Source of the DNA: Gammaproteobacteria bacterium
GTDB taxonomy: Bacteria > Pseudomonadota > Gammaproteobacteria > Pseudomonadales > Halieaceae
Direction of reading: 5' to 3'
NCBI GenBank assembly: GCA_030431585.1
Contig: JAUIIQ010000015.1
Span: forward strand, 1 to 32,272
Length of the DNA: 32,272 bases
Shown: piece after piece, positions 23,069-31,324 of the stretch
Position numbering within the stretch: position 1 is the first letter of the stretch
How the letters are laid out: every line of letters starts with the position of its first letter
The notes under the pieces: model-generated
Databases searched by the model: none
What the model was told of the DNA's origin: nothing
What the model saw: only the letters and a program-made list of their open reading frames with translations
Made by a program: the position numbers and the translations under genes

Positions 23069-23588
23069 TGCGCGCGAGTGCCGCTGCCAGTTTTTGCTTC
23101 ATTGGCAGAACCCATTGCGTCTTCAACTGCTCTGACAACAAGCCGGCGTCTTCAAGCTCGTCACACAGGTGCATCTGGTGGGCGAGATCGAACATATCGA
23201 ACTGGCTGCAGATCTTCGCCTGGTGATCAAGGGTGATAAAGGACACTCCCGGGGTCTGGAAGTACGTTCCGTCGGCGCGCATTCCCGGCCCCCGATTAAG
23301 CCAGTGGGTGATCAGCTTGCTCTCGCTGCCCACGTAAACGCCTTCGTAGGGGAAGGTCCACCCCTCCCAGCCTACCTGCATATCGCGGCCATAATGGGTT
23401 GCCTTGATTTCATCTATACCGTTGGCAGTGACCTTCATGACACCTGCGTATTCACAGGTATAAATACAGTCCCTTGCATAAAGCTCGTCGACAAAGCTTA
23501 GCCAGTCGTTACTGATGGACGCCGCCTGATGGGCGGCTATCAACTTCTCTGCGGTAGCGCGCAGCACGTCTTCTGTGAGTGTTTGCAT
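23061..23588 (-). CDS. SnoaL/NTF2-like domain protein
   Basis: 175 residues with the pattern of an NTF2/SnoaL-like alpha-beta barrel: an N-terminal helix, then ISNDWLSFVDELYARDCIYTCEY, GIDEIKATHYGRDM, WTFPYEGVYVGSESKLITHWLNRG, PGVSFITLDHQAKI, and a helical C-terminal extension. The family includes ketosteroid isomerases, polyketide cyclases and limonene epoxide hydrolases as well as non-enzymatic members. No clear KSI catalytic Tyr/Asp set can be picked out by eye, so I do not assign a reaction. ATG 23588 follows GGAG by 7 nt. It is divergent from the P450 gene across a palindromic promoter region, so the two may be co-regulated. Confidence 0.8.
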   Translation of the reverse strand: MQTLTEDVLRATAEKLIAAHQAASISNDWLSFVDELYARDCIYTCEYAGVMKVTANGIDEIKATHYGRDMQVGWEGWTFPYEGVYVGSESKLITHWLNRGPGMRADGTYFQTPGVSFITLDHQAKICSQFDMFDLAHQMHLCDELEDAGLLSEQLKTQWVLPMKQKLAAALARNC

Positions 23589-23718
23589 GAGGAACTCCCG
23601 TCACGCAGTTATCGCCGAAGCGTCAAGCCTAACATCGCGACCGCTGTCAGCAAGCCAGGGCACTGCTAAATGTTCTCCCGGCAGCCCGCGCAGGGCGCAG
23701 AGAACAAACAGATAAAAA

Positions 23719-23755
23719 GCTTGAAACTAATGCCTATTAGTCTATAGTTTCAAGC
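23719..23755 (+). promoter_or_regulatory. P450 promoter embedded in an 11-bp perfect inverted repeat
   Basis: GCTTGAAACTA (23719-23729) and TAGTTTCAAGC (23745-23755) are perfect inverted copies 15 bp apart. TTGAAA (23721-23726) and TATAGT (23743-23748), spaced 16 bp, form a good sigma-70 promoter pointing at the P450 gene, so each arm holds a promoter box. A second perfect repeat, ACTAAT-GCCT-ATTAGT (23726-23741), is nested inside. A dimeric repressor bound here would block RNA polymerase; the P450 start lies 30 bp further on. Confidence 0.6.
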
Positions 23756-23784
23756 CAGCACTTACTGCTTTGAGGAGCCCCATC

Positions 23785-25053
23785 ATGAGCCAGTGTCCTT
23801 TCGCCAATTTCCAGAACCTGATCGACCCTGACACCTATGCCAATGGCATGCCTTACGATGAACTGGCGAGGATACGCCAGTCCGGGCCGATCCATTACAT
23901 GGAAGATCCGACGATGGGCGTACCCTACTGGCTGGTAACGGGACGCGACGAGATCGACGCTATCTCCAAAAACCCGACACTGTTTTCCAGCGAGGCACGC
24001 ACGGCGCTGGCGGATGAGCACTCCCCTGAAGACATAGAAAACATCCACAGGCACATGACCATCAATATGGATCCGCCGCGACAACTGAAATCACGCAAGA
24101 TCGTGCGCGCCACCTTTACGCCACGTGCGGTTGACTCCTACGAGGCGAGATTTCGCGAGCACGCCAGAAATATCATCGACCGCGTGGCGGCGCGAGGGGA
24201 ATGCGAATTTGTAGAAGAAGTCGCAGCGGAGCTGCCGCTGCTGGCCATCCTGGAGCTTTGCGGCATCCCACCCGAAGATCGCAAGGACTTCTTCGAATGG
24301 ACCAACACTATGATGTTCAACCAGGATTCGGAGATGGCCGTTGACAAAGAGGCTGCACAACTTGCGTCATTCAAGGTTATCGAATACGCCATGAAGCTGG
24401 CCGCCGAGCACAAGGAAAACCCCAAGGACGACATAATCGGCGCCCTGTTACGCGGCACGGAGCGCGCAGAGGGGCTGGACGAGGATGAGTTTGTCTGGTT
24501 CTTCCTGATGCTGATTGCCGCCGGCAACGAATCAACGCGCACGGTGACCAGCCACGGTATGCGTCTGCTGATGGACCACCCGGAGCAACTGGAATACCTG
24601 GTGCAGAACCCGGACAAGATTGCCAATGCCTGCGAGGAAATGCTGCGCTATAACACGGCTTTCATTCTGATGCGTCGCACGGCCATGGAAGACACGGTAA
24701 TCAACGGCAACCAGATCAAGAAGGGTGACAAGATCATTCTTCACTACCACACTGTGAATCACGACGAGTCTGTCTTCGGTGAGGATGCGATGGAGTTTGA
24801 CGTGCGCCGCGCCGAGCGCATGCCTGACCTGTACAACCAGCACCGCGCCTTTGGTATTGGGCAGCACTTTTGCCTTGGCACCCATCTGGCACGGTTGGAA
24901 ATGCGGGTGATGTTCGAGGAGATCATTCCCCGGCTACGCCACCCGAAACTGGCGGGGCCTATTGAGTACACGCGCTCTAACCTGGTCAATGGCATAAAGC
25001 ACATGAAAATAACCTTTGACCCGGAGGTGAAATCGGGGGCGGCAGCGGCCTGA
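23785..25053 (+). CDS. Cytochrome P450 (bacterial class I, CYP125/142/124-like clan)
   Basis: 422-residue soluble P450 mono-oxygenase. The I-helix motif is AAGNESTRT (245-253), the K-helix EExLR ends at R288 (CEEMLRY), and the heme loop FGIGQHFCLG (356-365) has Cys363 as iron ligand. HRHMTINMDPPRQLKSRKIV and the helix-I Asn-Glu are common in bacterial P450s that hydroxylate sterols, terpenes and fatty acids; CYP142 lies in the homologous mycobacterial gene group. Terminal hydroxylation of a branched side chain is the favoured role by context. No ferredoxin or reductase gene is nearby, so redox partners must come from elsewhere. ATG 23785 follows GAGGAG by 7 nt; an upstream TTG at 23770 precedes that site and is rejected. 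Confidence 0.95.
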   Translation: MSQCPFANFQNLIDPDTYANGMPYDELARIRQSGPIHYMEDPTMGVPYWLVTGRDEIDAISKNPTLFSSEARTALADEHSPEDIENIHRHMTINMDPPRQLKSRKIVRATFTPRAVDSYEARFREHARNIIDRVAARGECEFVEEVAAELPLLAILELCGIPPEDRKDFFEWTNTMMFNQDSEMAVDKEAAQLASFKVIEYAMKLAAEHKENPKDDIIGALLRGTERAEGLDEDEFVWFFLMLIAAGNESTRTVTSHGMRLLMDHPEQLEYLVQNPDKIANACEEMLRYNTAFILMRRTAMEDTVINGNQIKKGDKIILHYHTVNHDESVFGEDAMEFDVRRAERMPDLYNQHRAFGIGQHFCLGTHLARLEMRVMFEEIIPRLRHPKLAGPIEYTRSNLVNGIKHMKITFDPEVKSGAAAA

Positions 25054-25063
25054 CGCCGCATCG

Positions 25064-25975
25064 CTATTCTTGCTTTGACGCCTCCCTGTAAGCGGCGACA
25101 ACCTCCCTGATGGTAGGCTCTATCTGATCGCGAGCGTAGCCAAGCTCACCATTATCGGGCGTATACTGGATGACGGCATTGCGCCCCGCGTAAAGAATGG
25201 AGTCCGGGAAGAGTGGATGCTCTTCCCGGCTAACATCAAGCGACTGAGGGTTGCCCACCGCGTTGAAAAACATTTCCAGATAGGTCTTCCAACTCAGGTT
25301 CTCATCCCCCACCAGATAGGCGTGCCCGCCCCTGCCACACTCCAGTGCAGACGCAATAGCCTCAGACATCGACCTGCTGCTGATATGATTTACGCCTCCG
25401 CCGGGCGCCACGACAGGCAGCCCCTCGAGCTTGCCCAGCGCGTAGTCGACCAGCACCGCGATATGCGGCACGTGCAAGCCCGGAACATGACCCAGTATAA
25501 AGGGCGCATTCAGGCTGCACACATTGAAGCCGGGGCCAGCAAGCGCCCTTACGGCTTCGTCCGCGAGATGCCGGGAACGCACGTAGGATGAGGTGACTAT
25601 CGCCTCTGGTGCCACTTGCGGGTAGTACGTGCCTATATACACCGCACGGGAGACGCCCGCCTCACGGGCGCTGCGAAAGAACGCAGGAATAGCCTGGGCG
25701 TTCACCCGCGTATAGTAGGCTTCTTCGTCCGCGCCAGCAGGAAAGCTGCGTATGTCGGCGCCAGCGGCGAACACCAGTTGCTCGAACTGCTCCAGGGTTG
25801 CTGGCGCCACAGCGTCCTCAGTATAGTCCGCAGCAATATGGTCAAACGCTTTCAGACAAGCGACCTGAGGTCGCGAGCGCGACATCAGCGTCACCTCATG
25901 GCCAAGCTCGCGCAGATGCAGCGCGGCATGCGCACCGGTGAGGCCGGTGCCTCCCACAATCAATACTCTGGGCAT
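25064..25975 (-). CDS. NAD-dependent epimerase/dehydratase-like protein with altered active site
   Basis: 303 residues, extended-SDR type. The nucleotide site is VLIVGGTGLTGAHAA (GGTGLTG, 8-14) and an acidic residue at D50 follows strand 3. The catalytic Tyr is present (SSYVRSRH, Y131), but the partner Lys four residues on is Arg135. Such a YxxxR site is unusual and may reduce dehydrogenase activity or indicate another chemistry. VVAPGGGVNHISS and LVGDENLSWKTYLEMF fit the substrate-binding half. Relatives include 3-beta-hydroxysteroid dehydrogenase/isomerases and dihydroflavonol reductases. It is the last gene of a four-gene minus-strand operon and converges on the P450, with 10 bp between stops. 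Confidence 0.87.
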   Translation of the reverse strand: MPRVLIVGGTGLTGAHAALHLRELGHEVTLMSRSRPQVACLKAFDHIAADYTEDAVAPATLEQFEQLVFAAGADIRSFPAGADEEAYYTRVNAQAIPAFFRSAREAGVSRAVYIGTYYPQVAPEAIVTSSYVRSRHLADEAVRALAGPGFNVCSLNAPFILGHVPGLHVPHIAVLVDYALGKLEGLPVVAPGGGVNHISSRSMSEAIASALECGRGGHAYLVGDENLSWKTYLEMFFNAVGNPQSLDVSREEHPLFPDSILYAGRNAVIQYTPDNGELGYARDQIEPTIREVVAAYREASKQE

Positions 25976-25981
25976 GGTTGA

Positions 25982-26845
25982 TCAGCTCTGTAGTTGTGGA
26001 ATCACAGCGGCATACTTGTCGATCATTGGCATCACCGCTTCAGGCTTGTCCCACAGGTCCATCGCCACTCCGATAGTAGCGCGCTGTATGCCCATATCAC
26101 GGTAATCCTTGAGCCTGTCCAGGTTACTGGTGTCCATAATCTGGATGTTGATCTCGATATCGTCCGGATCACGACCGGCCTCCTTGACTTCCTCGCGGAA
26201 CGCCGACACTGTCTCCGCCACGTCGCCCATCGCCACATCTACCGGGTACCAACCATCGGCCCACGCGGCTGCATGTTTACGTCCCAGCGGCCCCATAGCC
26301 CCGAGGAATATTTTCGGCCCCCCTTGCTGCAGCGGCTTGGGATCTGCCCACACCGGTTCAAATTGCACATACTGTCCCTGGTAGCCCGCTTCATCCTCGC
26401 GCCAGAGTGCACGCGTAGCGGCAACGGTTTCGCGTAATACTGCATAGCGCTTATTGAACGGATAGGGACTGATATTCTCGAACTCTTCCTGGTTCCAGCC
26501 CACTCCGGTACCCACCATCACCCGGCCATTGGACAGTTGGTCAAGCGTAGCAATGGTTTTGGCCTGGGAGAAAATATCCCGCTCCATCAGCAGCGCGATG
26601 CCGGTACCCAGGCGCAGGGTCGTGGTGGCGTTAGCAGCGGTCATCAGCGACAGGTATGGATCCATCATCTGACGATAGGGACCCGGCATTTCACCGCCCG
26701 CGGGATACGGCGTCTTGCGCGAGCAGGGAATGTGGCTGTGCTCGCCATACCAGAGAGATTCAAATCCACGGTCTTCCAGCGCCCTGGCCAGTTCCGCCGG
26801 GTGCGGGTCATTGAGTGTATTCATCGAACTGAAAGCGAGGTGCAT
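25982..26845 (-). CDS. LLM-class flavin/F420-dependent oxidoreductase
   Basis: 287 residues of the luciferase-like TIM barrel. Signature stretches are FESLWYGEHSHIP (cofactor-side His), LRLGTGIALL, GRVMVGTGVGWNQEEF and KIFLGAMGPLGRKHAAAWADGW, which place it near the TIGR03619/F420 subgroup. Such enzymes use F420 or FMN for hydride transfer or mono-oxygenation. A member of this class (Rv3520c) sits in the mycobacterial sterol cluster beside the ltp and DUF35 genes. F420 is rare in gammaproteobacteria, so FMN use or a separate F420 pathway is a real question. GGAG lies 9 nt before ATG 26845. The epimerase gene follows after 6 bp; a 158-bp spacer (26846-27003) with no obvious element separates it from the kinase gene. 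Confidence 0.92.
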   Translation of the reverse strand: MHLAFSSMNTLNDPHPAELARALEDRGFESLWYGEHSHIPCSRKTPYPAGGEMPGPYRQMMDPYLSLMTAANATTTLRLGTGIALLMERDIFSQAKTIATLDQLSNGRVMVGTGVGWNQEEFENISPYPFNKRYAVLRETVAATRALWREDEAGYQGQYVQFEPVWADPKPLQQGGPKIFLGAMGPLGRKHAAAWADGWYPVDVAMGDVAETVSAFREEVKEAGRDPDDIEINIQIMDTSNLDRLKDYRDMGIQRATIGVAMDLWDKPEAVMPMIDKYAAVIPQLQS

Positions 26846-27003
26846 GGCAGAACTCTCCGCTGGATTATTGTTACGGCCACCGTATGGTACCCAACTGCCA
26901 CAACCCGAGTCCGCTTCGTCTGCGCGGGCATGTGGCTGATGGCGCTTTAAAGGCTCTCTGGTTTAACAATACGGCATGCTGCCCACGCCTGGCCACTGCG
27001 GGT

Positions 27004-28074
27004 TCAGGCCGGGAGGAACTCGCCGGCGTCCATATCAATACAGTGCTGCAGATGCCGCTGCGCCATGGCCAGAAACATCTTGTCGCCACGCGGATCAGGT
27101 GAACTGAAGCTGGCGCCGAGCACGGTAATCATCAAACCATGCATGGAAAACTCACGGTACTGCTCCCAACACCGGGCACTGTCCAGGCTGACGCCCGCCG
27201 CATCAAGCGCAACGCGGTAACCTTCCACCAGATCCCGCTCCCACGCTCTGCGCTGCTCTGTTTCCAGGCTACCGCCAAGAAAATAGGCAGCATCCGTCAG
27301 CACACTCGACTCACTGGTCGTCTGCCAGTCTACGGTGGCTGCCGTGCCCCGCCCGAAAAGGATATTTTCATTGCGGAAGTCGCCATGGGCAATGGTTCTG
27401 GGCCCCTCGAACCGGGTCACAAAGTGACTGTGTCCGCGCACGTAGCGCTCCCCGAAAGCAATGCACTCCCTGCTGAGCCCGTGACCAAAACGGTCCAGAA
27501 AGCCGGGCCAGGATTGCTCCATCAGGGCCTGGCCAAAGGCCCCGCCATCATCGCGCGCAGCGGTCATGACGTAGTCCAGTTGACCCAGGCCCTCTGCGCC
27601 ATAAAACGCCGCGGCGAGTTTTGCTGCCTCTGCCAATGCCAGCTCAGCGTTCGCGCGTGATTCACCTACAAGGGCACTGCCCGGCGACGCCGGGCTGAGA
27701 TCCTCCATCAACAGCAGGAAGCTCGTTTTATCGTCGCTCAATTCGCTGGCATACACGGCAGGCAAACGCATAGTCGTCTGCGGCGCGAGCTGCCGGTAAA
27801 ACATCACTTCGGTGTAATACGCCCCCTGCGCCCCGGCCATGGCGCGGGCCGTCTCATCAGCGGCGGGAAACTTGGCAACCAGTGTTGCCGGCGCGCTCCC
27901 TGCCTCACCCTCGTAGCGAAGCTGGTAGCGTGCGTTATCTCCCATCTTGCCGCCGCCGATAATGGCGTGCTCCGCCGCAATGACCCGGCCTTTCGAAAGG
28001 TGCCCGGAGGCGCGCAGGTAGTCAGTGAGTTCATCGGTGCCAAGTTGCTCGGCCGAGGTGGGGAAATTTGCCAT
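27004..28074 (-). CDS. APH-type phosphotransferase family protein
   Basis: 356 residues with a protein-kinase-like aminoglycoside phosphotransferase fold. Visible motifs are the ATP-binding lysine in LVAKFP (K68), the acidic FLLLMEDLS hinge region (119-127), the catalytic loop AHGDFRNENILF (D232, N237) and the metal-binding TVDWQ (D249). Bacterial catabolic relatives are often called phosphotransferase family proteins and phosphorylate small alcohols; the substrate here is unknown, and antibiotic resistance is unlikely given the context. I start at ATG 28074, about 9 nt after AGGA; the open frame extends further up into the preceding gene but without support. It lies 58 bp after the DUF7065-like gene. 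Confidence 0.9.
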   Translation of the reverse strand: MANFPTSAEQLGTDELTDYLRASGHLSKGRVIAAEHAIIGGGKMGDNARYQLRYEGEAGSAPATLVAKFPAADETARAMAGAQGAYYTEVMFYRQLAPQTTMRLPAVYASELSDDKTSFLLLMEDLSPASPGSALVGESRANAELALAEAAKLAAAFYGAEGLGQLDYVMTAARDDGGAFGQALMEQSWPGFLDRFGHGLSRECIAFGERYVRGHSHFVTRFEGPRTIAHGDFRNENILFGRGTAATVDWQTTSESSVLTDAAYFLGGSLETEQRRAWERDLVEGYRVALDAAGVSLDSARCWEQYREFSMHGLMITVLGASFSSPDPRGDKMFLAMAQRHLQHCIDMDAGEFLPA

Positions 28075-28132
28075 AGTCTGTTCCTGTCTGATGTCCTGTC
28101 CGTTTTCGGCCTTGCAGTTCAGCCCTGAGTGG

Positions 28133-29296
28133 CTAATAGCGGGGTTCATCTCCGGACAAGCCATATTCGGGCCATGCACCGTGTACGTAGGTTTGGCAGT
28201 TGCCATAACCCGTACCGCCACCTACCGGATCTTCCACGCGTATCATGCAATCGCGAAACTGGGTATAGCGAGCCAGCACATCTGCGGCGGCAGCATCCTG
28301 TGCGTAATCTCCATCAACGTGCAACTGCCCGCGCCAGCTGCCATGAAAATGGCCATCGCCCCCGTGATAGTGCCCCGCGCCGAGGTAAAAGCCGGTTTCA
28401 GACAGCTTTTCAAAAATCAGGGGACGCTCGCTGCCGTCCTCCATCTGCAGGGCAAAGACACCGCGTTGCAGGCGCTTGCTTGGCGAATCAAATTCCAGTT
28501 GCGGCGACATCGCATGGACTTTCGCGGTTTGCCCGGTCGCATCCTCAAAACCGCCCTGAACGCGCTGATGCGAGAATCCGGGCCCGGAGAAATGCAGGAA
28601 ATAGTGGTGGAACGCGTAGCGCGAACCATCTTCCCGCTCCATCACCAGCGGGTTCCAGATCGCCAGGGCCTGGGGAATATGCTGTTGATAGTCCGGTTCC
28701 ATATCCGTCGCAGGCACCCCTACCATGGAGCGCACTCCCCAGGATTTGTCCCGGGTCGATATCCAGTCGTTCTCGCAAAACTCAACTCGCTCGTCTTCAA
28801 TCTGCAGCCAGCCACGTGCCAGCCCACTCTGGTGATAACGAATCTGGTCTGTCGCCCTGCGATAGCCGTGCATGTCGCGCCGGTCTTCCCGCTCTTCAAC
28901 CACGCAGCCCGCCACCGCATTGAACCAGAGTTCAAATGCGATTGGCTGCACATCGTTAGGCTCCAGCGTCACTTTCACCTGCTGCAGAGGCTCTATCACT
29001 TCATAGCGCACCGGCCCCACGTTGACAGTTTCCGGGTCGGTATTCAGCGCGCGACTCGCGCGCACCACCCACTGCTCTTTGCCCCTGGCGATACCCGCAT
29101 ACGCGTCAACCACATTGCGATTGCTGTACTTGCCAAACCCGAATGCGATTTGCAGGGAGCCGTCTTTTGCGGCCGCCATACCGCATACTTTTTCGGCCCA
29201 TGAGGGGTCGCTTTGTGCAACGGAGGCAAAGGTGTCGACTATCTGATGATTAAAGGCCTCGTCGCTGGGCAATAGCGGCCCTATGGTCCCTGACAT
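28133..29296 (-). CDS. Conserved hypothetical protein, possible CrtC/AttH lipocalin-like (DUF7064/7065-like)
   Basis: 387 residues, no signal peptide and no membrane segment. The sequence is rich in beta-strand patterns, with many Trp, Tyr and His: FELWFNAVAGCVVEER, YRRATDQIRYHQSGLARGWLQI, DWISTRDKSWGVRSMVG, RYAFHHYFLHFSG, GHYHGGDGHFHGSWRGQL. RDKSWGVR is reminiscent of the hydroxyneurosporene-synthase/AttH family of two-lipocalin-domain proteins, and I believe it belongs with the uncharacterised DUF7064/DUF7065 group; that placement is from memory. A role in binding a hydrophobic substrate fits the context. ATG 29296 follows AAGGAG closely. It is the first gene of the four-gene operon that includes the LLM oxidoreductase. 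Confidence 0.75.
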   Translation of the reverse strand: MSGTIGPLLPSDEAFNHQIVDTFASVAQSDPSWAEKVCGMAAAKDGSLQIAFGFGKYSNRNVVDAYAGIARGKEQWVVRASRALNTDPETVNVGPVRYEVIEPLQQVKVTLEPNDVQPIAFELWFNAVAGCVVEEREDRRDMHGYRRATDQIRYHQSGLARGWLQIEDERVEFCENDWISTRDKSWGVRSMVGVPATDMEPDYQQHIPQALAIWNPLVMEREDGSRYAFHHYFLHFSGPGFSHQRVQGGFEDATGQTAKVHAMSPQLEFDSPSKRLQRGVFALQMEDGSERPLIFEKLSETGFYLGAGHYHGGDGHFHGSWRGQLHVDGDYAQDAAAADVLARYTQFRDCMIRVEDPVGGGTGYGNCQTYVHGAWPEYGLSGDEPRY

Positions 29297-29561
29297 AAAA
29301 CTATCTCCTTCATCAATCCGGGCCGGTGTATACCAGCCCGACACGTGCGCTCACAAAACCACTGCCTGCAATTACGCAGAGACAGCAAGATACCCTGTAG
29401 AGCGCGCACGGGTAAACCGTGGAGACGCCCGGAAACGCCCATTAAGCCCTCGTTTCGTTCCACAAGGAGAAACTCGGTGCCGCAGTTCAATAGCTTGAAT
29501 CGACAGGCGTGGCGCGGCCGGGCGCGGTTCACGCCAGCGCAAAGTCGCGTATATTGACAGG

Positions 29562-29579
29562 ACTATTGAAGTAAATAGT
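29562..29579. promoter_or_regulatory. Inverted repeat ACTATT-GAAGTA-AATAGT before a CoA ligase
   Basis: Perfect 6-bp arms with a 6-bp centre end 13 bp before the ligase ATG at 29593, just upstream of its ribosome site. It may be an operator or a leader hairpin. The remaining 296-bp divergent spacer (29297-29592) shows a TATATT box at 29550-29555 and nothing else I can support. Confidence 0.35.
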
Positions 29580-29592
29580 GGGAGTCAACCAC

Positions 29593-31308
29593 ATGGCGAT
29601 AACAGGGCATGACATTCAGGCCAAAATAGCTGAGCTGACTGCACCCGGCGCGTTCTTTGAGGTAGAGACACTCGAAGTGGACGGCCGGCCCGTCGCTGCA
29701 TTCAAACACGCTTCGCCGACGACCGTTGAACTGCTGAACAATGCGCGCAATCATGGCGACCTGGAATTTCTGGTCTACGAGAATGAAAGGTATACCTACA
29801 AGCGTTTTTTTGCCGAAGTCGATGCCCTGGCATCACAGTTCCAGGGGGATTATGAAATAGCCAAAGGTGATCGCGTCGCTATCGCCATGCGCAATAACGT
29901 CGAGTGGATGATTAGTTGTTGTGCCGCGATTCTGGTGGGTGCCGTGGTGGTCCCGATTAACAGTTGGGGTAAAACGGCAGAGCTTGAGTATGCGATAACC
30001 GATTCCGGCGCCAGCCTGCTTGTCTGCGACGAAGCTCGTCTCAAACTGATCGAGAACAGGCTCGACGACATCGACCTGCCAGTCATCGTGGTACCCGCCA
30101 CGGAGACGTTTACGCGGCCGGACCAGGTCGCGCTGTTCGATGACGTGATCAGCGCCGGCGCCGAGCAGAGCTACACTGCTGTGGACGTTGCCAGCGATGA
30201 CAACGCCTTTATCCTTTATACATCGGGCAGCACCGGCTTTCCCAAAGGGGTGCTGCACCGGCATCGAAGCATAGGCCAGGCCATGATGAATATGATGTTC
30301 CTCGGGTTACTGGTTGCAGAGTTCGAAGGCGGCCCCAGGCAGTACCGGGGCGGAGCGGAAAGAGAGACGCCGCTGCTCACCGTGCCGCTGTTCCACGCTA
30401 CGGGTTTGATCAGCGGGCTGCTGATGCCGATCATGCTGGCGCAGAAAGTGGTCATGATGTACAAGTGGGACAGCGGCAGAGCACTGGAGCTTATTGAGCA
30501 GGAGCGCGTCACCGGCCTGTCCTCTGTGCCCGCCATTCTGCAGGACTTGCTCAACCATCCGCAATACGACAGCCACGACACCCGTTCATTGATGCGCATC
30601 AGCGCCGCCGGCGCGGCCACCCCGGCCGGCCTGCCGGAACTGATTGCGGCAAAGGTCGAGAACCCGAGCCGCTCTGCCGGCTACGCCATGACAGAAACCA
30701 TGGCCGTGTGCTCTACCATGAGCGGCGCCCTGTTTGATTTCAAACCCGACAGCGCCGGGGTGGTGTCTCCAATTATGGAATTGCGCCTTGTCAGGGCGGA
30801 CGGCAGTGAAGCGGCTGACGGCGAGCCCGGTGAGATTCAATTGCGCGGAGTATGCTGCACCTCCGGCTACTGGGAAAAACCCGAAGCCAATGAGGCCACC
30901 TTCACCGAAGACGGCTGGATGAAAACCGGGGATGTTGGCCTGTTGGATGAAGATGGCTTCCTCCATATTACGGGCCGAATCAAGGAAATTGTTATCCGCG
31001 GCGGCGAGAACATTTTCCCGGGCGAAATCGAGCAAGCCGCATTCGAGATACCCGCAGTACGGGAGGTGGTGGTGTTTGGCGAGCCGGACCAGGCCATGGG
31101 AGAGGAACTGGTCATGGTGATCCATGCCGCACCGGGCAGTGACCTTGGCGAGGCCGAGGTGCGCGCTTACCTGTCCGCACATCTCGCCGGCTACAAGGTA
31201 CCGCGCACCATCGTTTTCCGGGATCATCCGCTACCGCGTAACGCCAGCGAAAAACTGCACAAGCTCAAAGTAAAGGAAGCTTACCTCGAGAAATTGCAGC
31301 GGGCATAA
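29593..31308 (+). CDS. Acyl-CoA synthetase (AMP-binding)
   Basis: 571 residues, complete ligase. The P-loop is YTSGSTGFPKGV (209-220), followed by VPLFHATGLISGLL, GYAMTETMAVC, the ATPase motif MKTGDVGLLDEDGFLHITGR, IRGGENIFPGEIEQAAF in the hinge, and the catalytic lysine region PRNASEKLHKLKV at the C-terminus. An extra N-terminal stretch of about 50 residues precedes the usual start of the domain. ATG 29593 is 8 nt after GGGAG; the in-frame GTG at 29578 would place that site inside the gene. It is followed after 16 bp by a second ligase, so two different ligases are co-transcribed. Substrate is unknown; context suggests lipid or sterol-derived acids. Confidence 0.94.
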   Translation: MAITGHDIQAKIAELTAPGAFFEVETLEVDGRPVAAFKHASPTTVELLNNARNHGDLEFLVYENERYTYKRFFAEVDALASQFQGDYEIAKGDRVAIAMRNNVEWMISCCAAILVGAVVVPINSWGKTAELEYAITDSGASLLVCDEARLKLIENRLDDIDLPVIVVPATETFTRPDQVALFDDVISAGAEQSYTAVDVASDDNAFILYTSGSTGFPKGVLHRHRSIGQAMMNMMFLGLLVAEFEGGPRQYRGGAERETPLLTVPLFHATGLISGLLMPIMLAQKVVMMYKWDSGRALELIEQERVTGLSSVPAILQDLLNHPQYDSHDTRSLMRISAAGAATPAGLPELIAAKVENPSRSAGYAMTETMAVCSTMSGALFDFKPDSAGVVSPIMELRLVRADGSEAADGEPGEIQLRGVCCTSGYWEKPEANEATFTEDGWMKTGDVGLLDEDGFLHITGRIKEIVIRGGENIFPGEIEQAAFEIPAVREVVVFGEPDQAMGEELVMVIHAAPGSDLGEAEVRAYLSAHLAGYKVPRTIVFRDHPLPRNASEKLHKLKVKEAYLEKLQRA

Positions 31309-31324
31309 GCAATGGAGACAATGC

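Noticed and set aside
27004-28074. Aminoglycoside resistance gene
   Set aside because: Only the general APH fold motifs are present; the operon context is catabolic and no mobile element is near.
28025-29203. 392-codon open frame antisense to the DUF7065-like gene
   Set aside because: The minus-strand gene has a strong ribosome site and coherent protein; the plus-strand frame shows no domain.
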